Part shown: piece after piece, positions 8,429-17,193 of the stretch
How the letters are laid out: each line of letters begins with the position of its first letter
Position numbering within the stretch: the first letter of the stretch is position 1
Assembly: GCF_964036635.1 (NCBI RefSeq)
Contig: NZ_OZ038524.1
Location: 2,733,001 to 2,797,000, forward strand
Source: Tenacibaculum dicentrarchi
Lineage (GTDB): Bacteria; Bacteroidota; Bacteroidia; Flavobacteriales; Flavobacteriaceae
DNA length: 64,000 nt
Direction of reading: 5' to 3'
Translations under genes and position numbers: made by a program
The notes under the pieces: model-generated
What the model saw: only the letters and a program-made list of their open reading frames with translations
Told to the model about the DNA's origin: nothing
Databases searched by the model: none

Positions 8429-9970
8429 TTAACTCTTAAAAATTTTGAGTTTCATTCCTGGTTTCAAACTTTTAACACTCCAAATATTGTTCCATTTTTT
8501 AATTTGATCAATAGAAACTGACGGATATTTTTTTGAAATAGTCCATAGCGAATCACCTCTTTCTACCACATACACTTTATGCGGCCCTTTTGGAAGTTTA
8601 TTTTTTTTACGAATTACTTTTTTATGAGCCGTTAATTTCTTTGGGTAAATTTTTAAACGCTGTCCTATTTTTAATCGATGAGAACGCATACCATTCCAAC
8701 GCTTAATTTGGCTTACTTTTACTCCAAATTTATTAGCTATTTTCCCTAAATAATCGCCGTTACGCACTTTATAACGTGTTTGTTTATCTTCTTCAAAATA
8801 CTTCGGCAATGGCTTTTCTCGTTTGCTATCTTCTATGTTTGCCAATACATAAATATCTTGTTCTTTCTCTAAAAAATCAATTACATGTTTTTTAGGTAAT
8901 CGAACTGCGTAATTTTTATTTTCGGCATACGGAATCACCGCTAATTTATATGACGGATTTAAAAATGATAATAATTCGGTATCAATATTTGTTTTTGCTG
9001 AAATCTGGTCAAAAGTAACCGTTCTTTTAACCTGAATTGTATCTGTTTCAAAATGATAAATAGTTGGTGGTTCAGGATAAATATTATGTGCTTCAGCATA
9101 TTCAAAAATATACATCGTTGCATAAAAAGCAGGAACATAACTTGCCGTTTCACGAGGCAAATACGGGCGAATATTCCAATAGTTTCTATATCCTCCAGAA
9201 CGTTTTATTGCTTTTGAAACATTTCCAGGTCCTGAATTATAAGCTGCCAAGGCTAAATCCCAATCGCCAAATGTTTTATATAAATGACTCAAATATTTAC
9301 AAGCTGCAATAGTTGCTTTTACAGGGTTTTGACGCTCATCAACATACGAATTTACTTTTAAATCAAACTGAATTCCTGTTCCATACATAAATTGCCAAAG
9401 TCCTGTTGCGCCAACTCTTGAGCGAGCCGCAGGACGCAAAGCCGATTCTACGATAGCTAAATATTTCATCTCTAATGGAACATCAAACTGGTCTAAATAC
9501 TGTTCAAACATCGGGAAATAATAGTGTGCCTTTGCCATTAAAGCAGGATAATATTTTGTTCGATATTTTAAATAACTGTTAATTACTTTTTCTAAAGATG
9601 GATTATATGCTAAACGAAATGGTGTCTTCAAATTCAAATCATTCAAACGTTTTTTTAGCAAATCGGTAGAAAGCATTACTGTTGTATTACCAATAATATC
9701 TTTGTCATCAATTACATATTGAATACTATCAAATGATGATGCGTTGAATTTTTTTTCAATCAGTAAACTATCTACTTTTTTTAAATCTGTATCTGAAAAA
9801 CAGGCATAAATCTTTTTTCTTTTAATAGTATCTTTTACAATAGAATCTGTTGCTACAAAATTAGAATCAATTGCTATTGCTGTATTTTCTATAGGAACAA
9901 AAACACTATCAACAGGTTGTTGTGCAAAAATTGATACCGTAAAAAAAAGTAGTATTAGTAAGTTTCTCAT
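8429..9970 (-). CDS. lytic transglycosylase with two LysM domains (MltD-like)
   Basis: Cleaves the glycan strand of peptidoglycan in the periplasm. Signal peptide at 1-16, an N-terminal region of unknown fold to about 150, then an SLT domain with the catalytic Glu175 in AIVESALRP and the conserved GATGLWQFM (187-195) and AYNSGPGNV motifs. Two LysM peptidoglycan-binding modules follow at about 397-440 and 466-511. Total length 513. It lies 7 bp after xth and 70 bp before the DUF4837 lipoprotein. The architecture matches MltD of Bacteroidota; a cell-wall growth role is inferred. Confidence 0.92.
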   Translation of the reverse strand: MRNLLILLFFTVSIFAQQPVDSVFVPIENTAIAIDSNFVATDSIVKDTIKRKKIYACFSDTDLKKVDSLLIEKKFNASSFDSIQYVIDDKDIIGNTTVMLSTDLLKKRLNDLNLKTPFRLAYNPSLEKVINSYLKYRTKYYPALMAKAHYYFPMFEQYLDQFDVPLEMKYLAIVESALRPAARSRVGATGLWQFMYGTGIQFDLKVNSYVDERQNPVKATIAACKYLSHLYKTFGDWDLALAAYNSGPGNVSKAIKRSGGYRNYWNIRPYLPRETASYVPAFYATMYIFEYAEAHNIYPEPPTIYHFETDTIQVKRTVTFDQISAKTNIDTELLSFLNPSYKLAVIPYAENKNYAVRLPKKHVIDFLEKEQDIYVLANIEDSKREKPLPKYFEEDKQTRYKVRNGDYLGKIANKFGVKVSQIKRWNGMRSHRLKIGQRLKIYPKKLTAHKKVIRKKNKLPKGPHKVYVVERGDSLWTISKKYPSVSIDQIKKWNNIWSVKSLKPGMKLKIFKS

Positions 9971-9977
9971 GTTTAAT

Positions 9978-10739
9978 TTATAAATTTAATTCAACAACAA
10001 TCGGACAATGGTCAGAATGTTTTGCTTCGGGTAAAATATAGGCTCTTGATATTTTATCTTTTAAAGGTTCAGCAACCATTGCATAATCTAAACGCCAACC
10101 TTTATTATTTGCTCTAGAGTTTGCTCTATAACTCCACCAAGAATACTCTTGTTTTTCAGGGTTTATAAATCGAAAACTATCTGTAAACCCCATTTTTATA
10201 AACTCAGTAAACCAAGCTCTTTCTTCAGGTAAAAACCCTGAAACCCCTTTCATCTTCGGATTATGAATATCTATTTCTTCATGACAAATATTATAATCGC
10301 CACAAATAACTAAATTCGGAATTTCTTGTTTTAAATTATTGATGTATTCTTGAAATTCATCCATATAATTCAATTTAAAACTCAAGCGTTCAGAATTTGT
10401 TCCTGACGGAAGATATAAACTCATTACAGAGACTTCATCAAAATCTACACGAAGGTTTCTTCCTTCAAAATCCATAGTTTCAATTCCTGTTCCGTATTCA
10501 ATATGATTAGGTTTTTCTTTACAAAAAACAGCTACGGATGAATACCCTTTTTTTTGTGCTGAAAACCAATAATGATAGGGATATCCAGCATTTTCAAATT
10601 CAGTTACATCTAATTGTTCTTTATGTGCTTTGGTTTCTTGAATACAAATTATATCAGGATTTGCAGCTTGTAACCAGTCGATAAATCCTTTTTTTAAAGC
10701 GGCTCTAATACCGTTTACATTGTATGATATTATTTTCAT
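9978..10739 (-). CDS. xth: exodeoxyribonuclease III
   Basis: AP endonuclease/3'-5' exonuclease of base-excision repair. The 253 residues start MKIISYNVNGIRAA as in the family. The metal ligand Glu35 is in IQETKAH, the catalytic Asp and Asn are in CGDYNICH (about 146-148), and the final H-D-H motif is KHSDHCPIV near the C-terminus. The gene overlaps the small membrane-protein gene upstream by 1 bp and runs 7 bp before the transglycosylase gene. Confidence 0.95.
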   Translation of the reverse strand: MKIISYNVNGIRAALKKGFIDWLQAANPDIICIQETKAHKEQLDVTEFENAGYPYHYWFSAQKKGYSSVAVFCKEKPNHIEYGTGIETMDFEGRNLRVDFDEVSVMSLYLPSGTNSERLSFKLNYMDEFQEYINNLKQEIPNLVICGDYNICHEEIDIHNPKMKGVSGFLPEERAWFTEFIKMGFTDSFRFINPEKQEYSWWSYRANSRANNKGWRLDYAMVAEPLKDKISRAYILPEAKHSDHCPIVVELNL

Positions 10740-10966
10740 TAATCTAAAAATATAGGGTTTTTAAAAAAAATCCATGTTAATTGTTTTCTGTCTCCCGTTG
10801 CTGTTTTAATTATTTTTTTTCTTGGTGATAAAACATATGCTAAAGCAATTGCAATACATATTCTTAACCAAGATTCTTGAACAAGGAATATTTTATCTAG
10901 TATTAAAATAAAAAACACTATTAATAACGGATAAATAACTAGATAAAACTTTTTAAAATACTTCAT
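10739..10966 (-). CDS. small membrane protein, unknown
   Basis: A 75-residue protein with two hydrophobic segments (about 8-27 and 34-46) and a basic middle (SPRKKIIKTATGDRKQ) that probably faces the cytoplasm. I do not recognise the family with certainty. It is tightly packed, 1 bp after scoB and overlapping xth by 1 bp (ATGA junction), which supports it being a real, co-translated gene. No function is inferred. Confidence 0.7.
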   Translation of the reverse strand: MKYFKKFYLVIYPLLIVFFILILDKIFLVQESWLRICIAIALAYVLSPRKKIIKTATGDRKQLTWIFFKNPIFLD

Positions 10967-10967
10967 G

Positions 10968-11624
10968 TTAAATATCCATTTCAGGAATTTCTCCTTCTAC
11001 TATTAAAGTTGCTTCGGTAGCTTCTTTTATTTCATCAATAGAAATACCAGGAGCTCTTTCTAATAAGTAAAATGCATTATTTTTAACCTCTAAAACGGCT
11101 AAATTTGTAACTACTTTTGTAACACAACCAACACCAGTTAAGGGCAAAGAACATTTTTTTAATATTTTAGATTCGCCACGTTTATTAGTGTGCATCATAG
11201 CTACAATAATATTTTCTGCCGATGCTACTAAATCCATTGCTCCCCCCATTCCTTTAACCATTTTATTGGGGATTTTCCAATTGGCAATATCTCCATTTTG
11301 AGCAACTTCCATTGCCCCTAAAACAGTTAATTGCACGTGTTTTCCACGAATCATAGCAAAACTTGTAGCTGAATCAAAGATAGACCCACCATCTAAAACC
11401 GTTACGGCTTGTTTTCCTGCGTTTATTAAATCAGCATCTTCAGTTCCTTCTATTGGAAAAGGTCCCATACCTAATAAACCATTTTCAGATTGAAACTCAA
11501 CTTCAATTCCTTTAGGAATATAATTAGCCACTAACGTAGGAATTCCGATTCCTAAATTAACATACCATTTATCTTGTAATTCTTTTGCTATTCGCTGTGC
11601 TATTTGTTGTTTTGATAAAGCCAT
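10968..11624 (-). CDS. scoB: 3-oxoacid CoA-transferase subunit B
   Basis: Beta subunit of a succinyl-CoA:3-oxoacid (acetoacetate) CoA transferase. The catalytic Glu47 lies in SENGLLGMG, the signature of the B subunit that forms the glutamyl-CoA thioester. Length 218 is usual. It is 3 bp after scoA. Together they move CoA from succinyl-CoA to acetoacetate or a similar acid, in ketone-body or branched-chain amino acid use. The exact acid substrate cannot be read from the sequence. Confidence 0.93.
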   Translation of the reverse strand: MALSKQQIAQRIAKELQDKWYVNLGIGIPTLVANYIPKGIEVEFQSENGLLGMGPFPIEGTEDADLINAGKQAVTVLDGGSIFDSATSFAMIRGKHVQLTVLGAMEVAQNGDIANWKIPNKMVKGMGGAMDLVASAENIIVAMMHTNKRGESKILKKCSLPLTGVGCVTKVVTNLAVLEVKNNAFYLLERAPGISIDEIKEATEATLIVEGEIPEMDI

Positions 11625-11627
11625 TTT

Positions 11628-12329
11628 TTACAGTTTAGGAGTTACAGTTCGTTGTTCAATTCTCTTTTCATATTTTTCTCCTTGAAAAATACGCTGTACA
11701 AAAATACCAGGAATATGTATTTGATTTGGGTCTAAAGTCCCTACTGGCACTAACTCTTCAACCTCAGCAACAGTAATCGTTGCTGCTCCACACATATTCG
11801 GATTAAAATTACGAGCAGTTCCTTTAAAAATTAAATTTCCTGCTGTGTCACCTTTCCATGCTTTTACAAAGGCAAAATCGGCTTTAAAAGCAGGTTCTAA
11901 TACATACATTTTACCATCAAACTCCCTAGTTTCTTTTCCTTCTGCAACTTCAGTTCCGTAACCTGCAGGAGTGTAAAAAGCAGGAAAACCAGCTTGTGCA
12001 GCCCTACATTTTTCTGCTAAAGTTCCTTGGGGTGTTAGCTCTACCTCTAATTCACCAGAAAGCATTTGACGTTCAAATTCATCATTTTCTCCTACATACG
12101 AAGAAATCATTTTTTTAATTTGTTTATTTTGAAGTAATAAACCCAAACCAAAATTATCAACACCTGCGTTATTAGAAATACATGTTACCTCTCTAACATT
12201 TAATTTTACTAATTCTACAATTGCATTTTCTGGTATTCCACACAAACCAAAACCTCCTAACATAAAGGTCATCGAGTCTTTTACACCTTCAAGGGCTTCT
12301 TGTACACTATTTACTTTTTTATTTATCAT
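11628..12329 (-). CDS. scoA: 3-oxoacid CoA-transferase subunit A
   Basis: Alpha subunit (233 residues) of the same CoA transferase. The CoA-transferase family signature is seen in [15 protein letters not shown] (about 22-36), and the partner scoB follows after 3 bp. It begins 39 bp after the PBP1A stop, still in the same direction, so it may share the upstream transcript or use a local promoter; no clear TAnnTTTG box was found in that short gap. Confidence 0.93.
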   Translation of the reverse strand: MINKKVNSVQEALEGVKDSMTFMLGGFGLCGIPENAIVELVKLNVREVTCISNNAGVDNFGLGLLLQNKQIKKMISSYVGENDEFERQMLSGELEVELTPQGTLAEKCRAAQAGFPAFYTPAGYGTEVAEGKETREFDGKMYVLEPAFKADFAFVKAWKGDTAGNLIFKGTARNFNPNMCGAATITVAEVEELVPVGTLDPNQIHIPGIFVQRIFQGEKYEKRIEQRTVTPKL

Positions 12330-12368
12330 TTTAGTTTTTTATAATGTTAATAGAATTCTTAAATCTTC

Positions 12369-14654
12369 TTAAAAATCAGTATCTCCTTCTTCATTTTGTT
12401 TATCCTCATTCTTTTTTACCTCACTACAATTAACGGTAATGGTTAATTCGCCTGAAGGTTTTTCAAAATCTTTTTTACTTATATTTAACGACTTATCTGC
12501 ATAACATTTTTGCATATATAAACCCCATGTTGGTAATGACATCGTTGCTCCTTGTCCTAAACCGATTCCTTTAAAATGGGTTGCTCTATCTTCACCACCT
12601 GTCCAAACACCCGTTGCTAAATTTGGTACAACCCCCATAAACCAACCGTCTGATTGGTTTTGTGTCGTTCCTGTTTTTCCTGCAATTGGATTAGTAAATT
12701 TATACGGAAAACCTGTTGTAGCATCTTTTCTTCGAGTCCAACCAGAACGTAATCTTGCACCTGAACCAAACTGTGTAACACCTTTTAATAAATCTAATAC
12801 CACATAAGCTGATTCTTCACTTAAAACTTCTTTTGTTTTAGGTACAAAATCTTGTAAAACAGTTCCATTTTTATCTTCAATTCTGGTAATCATCATTGGA
12901 CTAACACGTAATCCTTTATTTGCAAATGTTGAATATGCGCTTACCATTTCTATTAATGATAAATCAACTGCTCCTAAAGCAATAGAAGGATTTGGATCAA
13001 TTTCTGACTTTATACCTGCGGATGTTGCCAAACGTGCCACATTTATAGGCGATACCTTATCTATTAACTGTGCTGTGATAACATTTACAGAACCTGCTAA
13101 AGCTTGTTTTAGACTTAATTCACCGCCATATTTGTTACTTGCGTTTTCAGGTGTCCAATCTTTTGGCATTCCATATTTTTCCTTTGGAATCGTATATAAA
13201 ATATTAGGTAATTTATCGCATGGTGACATTTTTAATTGATTAATCGCTGTTGCATATACAAAAGGTTTAAAAGTAGAACCTACTTGACGTTTTTGTTGTT
13301 CTACTGCATCATATTTAAAATATTTATGACTGATACCTCCTACCCACGCTTTAATATGCCCTGTTTGTGGCTCAATGGAAACCAAACCAGAACGTAAAAA
13401 ATGCTTATAATAACGAATAGAATCGTAGGGAGTCATAACAGTATCTCTATCTCCTTTCCATGAAAACACACGCATATCGGTATCAGTATTAAACGATTTT
13501 TCTATTTCTTTTTCACTTTTCCCTGCCGCCTTCATACGTCTGTAACGTGTTGAACTTCGTTTTCCTCGTTTTAAAATATTTAAAACTTGAGATTTTTCTA
13601 AATCGTAAAAAGGAGCATTTTTATTTTTCTTTTGTTCTTTAAAGAAAAAAGATTGCAAATTAGCCATATGCTCATTACTTGCTTCTTCAGCATACCTTTG
13701 CATGCGAGAATCAATAGTTACGTGTATTTTTAAACCATCTTTATAAATATTGTAAAACTCACCGTTATCTTTTGGATTTTCTTTTGCCCATTTTTTAAGA
13801 CGTTGTTTTAAATTTTCTCTAAAATAAGTTGCCAATCCATCACTATGACTCTCTGGAGTAAAATTGATTTTTAAAGGTAATTTTTGTAACGAATCTTTTT
13901 CTTTTTGGCTGATAACCTCATTTTTTGCCATTTGAGCAAAAACCACATTTCTACGCTGTAACGATTTTTTTTTAGAACGCTCTCTATATGGGTTATACTG
14001 CCTTGGGTTTTTTAACATCGCTACTAAAATAGCAGACTCTTGTATATCTAATTCTTTCGGTTCTTTACCAAAATAAATACGTGCAGCAGAACGAATACCT
14101 GTAGCGTTAAATAGAAAACCTTGTGTATTTAAATACATAGTAGCAATTTCTTCTTTAGTATATTGGCGCTCTAATTTTATAGCAACTACCCATTCTTTTA
14201 ATTTTTGAGAAAGGCGCTTAAAAATATTACTCGAACCTCCTTTATTAAAAAGGTTTTTAGCTAATTGCTGTGTAATAGTACTCGCACCTCCTTTTCTTCC
14301 AAAATTTGAAATAGCTCTTGCTGTACCATAAAAATCAATACCTGAATGCTCGTAAAAACGTTCATCTTCGGTAGCTACTAAGGCTTTTATTAAAACCTCA
14401 GGCAAATCTTTATACTCAATTGGTGTTCTGTTAGCTTTTACATAGTATTTTCCTAATGTTTTTCCATCCGAAGAAATAACTTCTGTTGCCAAATCACTTT
14501 TAGGGTTTTCTAACTCTTCAAATGAAGGTAACGCTCCAAAAGTTCCCCATGAAGCTAATAAAAATAATAGCCCTACAAAGAGGAATCCACCTAATAATAT
14601 GCCCCAAAACCATTTGATATATCTACTAAAACTAGTTGTGTTATGCTCTGTCAT
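12369..14654 (-). CDS. penicillin-binding protein 1A (bifunctional transglycosylase/transpeptidase)
   Basis: Class A PBP polymerising and cross-linking peptidoglycan. An N-terminal membrane anchor (about 14-36) is followed by a GT51 domain with catalytic Glu96 in ATEDERFYEHSG and the motif GASTITQQLAKNLF (123-136). The transpeptidase domain has the active Ser460 in GSTFKPF (SxxK) and KTGTTQNQSDGWF near 663. Residues 350-420 contain a basic linker. Length 761 is normal. Its start overlaps the gldH stop by 1 bp. The pairing with gldH and ricT is typical of Flavobacteriia. Confidence 0.95.
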   Translation of the reverse strand: MTEHNTTSFSRYIKWFWGILLGGFLFVGLLFLLASWGTFGALPSFEELENPKSDLATEVISSDGKTLGKYYVKANRTPIEYKDLPEVLIKALVATEDERFYEHSGIDFYGTARAISNFGRKGGASTITQQLAKNLFNKGGSSNIFKRLSQKLKEWVVAIKLERQYTKEEIATMYLNTQGFLFNATGIRSAARIYFGKEPKELDIQESAILVAMLKNPRQYNPYRERSKKKSLQRRNVVFAQMAKNEVISQKEKDSLQKLPLKINFTPESHSDGLATYFRENLKQRLKKWAKENPKDNGEFYNIYKDGLKIHVTIDSRMQRYAEEASNEHMANLQSFFFKEQKKNKNAPFYDLEKSQVLNILKRGKRSSTRYRRMKAAGKSEKEIEKSFNTDTDMRVFSWKGDRDTVMTPYDSIRYYKHFLRSGLVSIEPQTGHIKAWVGGISHKYFKYDAVEQQKRQVGSTFKPFVYATAINQLKMSPCDKLPNILYTIPKEKYGMPKDWTPENASNKYGGELSLKQALAGSVNVITAQLIDKVSPINVARLATSAGIKSEIDPNPSIALGAVDLSLIEMVSAYSTFANKGLRVSPMMITRIEDKNGTVLQDFVPKTKEVLSEESAYVVLDLLKGVTQFGSGARLRSGWTRRKDATTGFPYKFTNPIAGKTGTTQNQSDGWFMGVVPNLATGVWTGGEDRATHFKGIGLGQGATMSLPTWGLYMQKCYADKSLNISKKDFEKPSGELTITVNCSEVKKNEDKQNEEGDTDF

Positions 14655-15139
14655 TATTGTATTTTTTCAATTCTAAATCCTACTTGTGTAATTCCTTTAA
14701 GCTCTTTAATACCTTCTATTTTACCATTTTTTCTCATAGCTTGTGCAACTTTAAAAGTATGTGTTCCTGTAGTAGGAAATGTTATATTTTTTTTATAAAA
14801 TAATTTATTTTCTTTAACTCCTGAAAAGCCTTTTCCTAAAAATTTTCCGTTAACATCTGTCATATCATATTCTAAAGTGTCAACGACCAACTCCCCATCA
14901 GGAAAGCGTAATTGTGTTATTAAAAACAGGTTACTATAAGCATAGTCTTCATTATTTCGAAGATTTATAAATAGGTTTTTTTTTTGTATTGAATCTTTTA
15001 TATCAAAAGTAAATACAATTGCATTATTTTTATTCCATGAACCTTCTGGTAGCGTACTATAGGTATCATAAACACTTTTTGAATCACAAGATATGATTAC
15101 AAAAACAGCTAAAAAAAAGATAACTAGGCTATTTTTCAT
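14654..15139 (-). CDS. gldH: gliding motility lipoprotein GldH
   Basis: A 161-residue lipoprotein (FVIISC, lipid Cys18) of the GldH family, required for gliding and linked to type IX secretion in Flavobacterium. The mature part is one beta-rich domain with the YDTYSTLPEGSWNKNNAIVF opening (20 residues shown) and ITQVGFRIEKIQ end. It overlaps ricT by 11 bp upstream and the PBP gene by 1 bp downstream, so the three are translated from one message. Its exact mechanical role is not known. Confidence 0.9.
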   Translation of the reverse strand: MKNSLVIFFLAVFVIISCDSKSVYDTYSTLPEGSWNKNNAIVFTFDIKDSIQKKNLFINLRNNEDYAYSNLFLITQLRFPDGELVVDTLEYDMTDVNGKFLGKGFSGVKENKLFYKKNITFPTTGTHTFKVAQAMRKNGKIEGIKELKGITQVGFRIEKIQ

Positions 15140-16970
15140 TTTTTATATCGTTCTTTTTATTTTTAGTCGGCGTTGTCGATTTTTTAAACTTATTCTCCTT
15201 AGATGTTTCTTTTTCTATTGACTTACTAATATTAGTGTTTTTTTTAACAACATCCTTTTTTATGACTATTTTATTTATAGGTCTTCTTTGAGGGCGTCTT
15301 TTTGATTGTCCTTCTGTTTGCTTATTTTCTACAGATAAATCTTCTTCTTTTTTGTTTATAGGTCTTCTTTGAGGACGTCTTTTTGGTTGTCCTTCTGTTT
15401 GCTGATTTTTTGCTGATAAATCTCCTTCTCTTTTATTTATAGCTCTTCTTTGAGGACGTCTTTTTGGTTGTCCTTCTGTTTGCTGATTTTTTGCTGATAA
15501 ATCTCCTTCTTTTTTATTTGTAGCTCTTCTTTGAGGGCGTCTTTTTGGTTGTCCTTCCCCTTGCTGATTTTTTACAGATAAATCTCCTTCTCTTTTATTT
15601 ATAGGTCTTCTTTGAGGGCGTCTTTTGGACTGTTTTTCTACTTGCTTATTTTTTGTAGATAAATCGTCTTCTCTTTTATTTACAGGTTTTCTTTGAGTAC
15701 GTCTTTTTGGTTGACCTTCCAAATGTTCATTTTTTACAGGTAAACTCCCTTCTTTTTTATTTACAGAAGCTCTTTGATGTCTTTTATTTGGTTGTCTTTT
15801 AACAGATAAACCATCCTTTTTGACTGCTTGTTTTCTTGGTTTTGTTCTCGCATTATTACGAGGTTTCTTAGGAATATCAAAACGAGTCAAACTATCTTGA
15901 CCAACTACATTTTCAAAATCGACAATTGGCTGTACATTAACCTCTAACTCATATTCATCTAACGGTAAAGCGAGCTCATTATTTTGATTTAATACAATAA
16001 TTTCATTTACTTGTTCTAACGATAATCTAAACCATTTAAAACTTTCTTCTTTATAAGTATACCAAACTATTTTTTTAAAGATATCCATTTTTACAAAAAC
16101 AGCATCTCCTTTTTCAGTTTTAAGTACTTTATCTTGCTTCGGAAAACTTTTTAAAGCATCTAAATACGTATCTAATTCAAAATTTAAACAACATTTTAAT
16201 TTACCACATTGTCCTGCTAATTTTAGCGGATTTAATGATAATTGTTGATACCGTGCAGCTGCAGTATTTACTTTTCTAAAATCGGTTAACCAAGTAGAAC
16301 AACATAATTCTCTACCACAAGAACCTACTCCACCTAAGCGAGCTGCTTCTTGACGCATACCAACTTGTTTCATTTCTACACGTATAGAAAAAGTACCTGC
16401 TAAATCTCTAATTAACTGACGAAAATCTACACGTTCATCGGCTGTATAATAAAAAGTAGCTTTTGTACCATCTCCTTGATATTCTACATCAGAAAGTTTC
16501 ATTTTCAGTTCTAAACGACTAATTATTTCTCGTCCTTTTCGCTGTGTTTCTTGCTCTCTATCTCTAGCTGTTTGCCAAATATCAATATCTTTTTGCGATG
16601 CTTTTCTGTATATTTTTTTTACATCTTCGCTATCTGCAGTAATTTTACGTTTTTTCATTTGAACTTTTACAAGTTCACCTGCTAAAGCTACAATACCAAT
16701 ATCATGACCTGATGAACCTTCAACAGCTACAACATCACCCATTGAAAGGGTTAATTTTTCGGTATTTTTAAAAAAATGTTTACGTCCGTTTTTAAATCGA
16801 ACTTCATAAATATTAAAAGGGGCTTCACCTGTTGGCAAAGTCATATTCGATAACCAATCAAAAACAGCTAATTTATTTCCACTTCCACAAGTACCACTGG
16901 CACAATTTCCATTACTCTTACATCCTCCAGGAACTCCGTCTTTGCTAGTTGAACAACTGTTACAACTCAT
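15129..16970 (-). CDS. ricT: RicT/PSP1-type Fe-S protein with a basic C-terminal repeat tail
   Basis: A 613-residue protein. Residues about 35-290 are the PSP1 (YaaT/RicT) domain, with Cys motifs GSCGRELCCS and GQCGKLKCCLNF that bind Fe-S clusters in RicT. The N-terminal 35 residues add eight further Cys (MSCNSCSTS, GGCKSNGNCASGTCG). The final 230 residues are low-complexity and very basic, with seven 27-residue repeats of the type KRRPQRRPINKREGDLS (DNA 15280-15846). In Bacillus the Ric complex acts with RNase Y; here that is analogy only. It overlaps gldH by 11 bp and heads the string. Confidence 0.88.
   Translation of the reverse strand: MSCNSCSTSKDGVPGGCKSNGNCASGTCGSGNKLAVFDWLSNMTLPTGEAPFNIYEVRFKNGRKHFFKNTEKLTLSMGDVVAVEGSSGHDIGIVALAGELVKVQMKKRKITADSEDVKKIYRKASQKDIDIWQTARDREQETQRKGREIISRLELKMKLSDVEYQGDGTKATFYYTADERVDFRQLIRDLAGTFSIRVEMKQVGMRQEAARLGGVGSCGRELCCSTWLTDFRKVNTAAARYQQLSLNPLKLAGQCGKLKCCLNFELDTYLDALKSFPKQDKVLKTEKGDAVFVKMDIFKKIVWYTYKEESFKWFRLSLEQVNEIIVLNQNNELALPLDEYELEVNVQPIVDFENVVGQDSLTRFDIPKKPRNNARTKPRKQAVKKDGLSVKRQPNKRHQRASVNKKEGSLPVKNEHLEGQPKRRTQRKPVNKREDDLSTKNKQVEKQSKRRPQRRPINKREGDLSVKNQQGEGQPKRRPQRRATNKKEGDLSAKNQQTEGQPKRRPQRRAINKREGDLSAKNQQTEGQPKRRPQRRPINKKEEDLSVENKQTEGQSKRRPQRRPINKIVIKKDVVKKNTNISKSIEKETSKENKFKKSTTPTKNKKNDIKNEK
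15280..15846 (-). repeat. seven 81-bp tandem repeats within ricT
   Basis: GGTCTTCTTTGAGGGCGT-like unit starts fall at 15280, 15361, 15442, 15523, 15604, 15685 and 15766, exactly 81 bp (27 codons) apart. The middle units are nearly identical and the outer ones drift, as expected for expansion by slippage or unequal crossing-over. Each unit encodes a K/R-P-Q-R-R patch followed by an acidic or Gln-rich linker. Confidence 0.95.
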
Positions 16971-17125
16971 AAAATTATATATTTTAGAAGTATTTTTTAA
17001 ATCTGATTTAACCCAGTATCAAAAAACACTTTTTTGCGATTAATTTTAAGTTAGATAAAAATTTTATCATAACTTTACTTAATCAGTAAAGATACATATT
17101 CTCACGAAAATGAAAAACGGATTTT

Positions 17126-17171
17126 TAGCATAAAAAACACCTCATAATTTTATAGAATTATGAGGTGTTAA
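17126..17171 (-). terminator. intrinsic terminator after glnS
   Basis: AACACCTCATAATTTTA pairs with its complement AATTATGAGGTGTT (stem centred near 17149). On the minus strand the stem is followed by TTTTTTATG. It lies 23 bp beyond the glnS stop and before the ricT upstream region. Confidence 0.85.
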
Positions 17172-17193
17172 AATTTTAAATATGATACTTCAT

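Noticed and set aside
15280..15846. Regular 81-bp repeats considered as a CRISPR-like array
   Set aside because: They are in-frame tandem protein repeats without variable spacers and lie inside the ricT reading frame.
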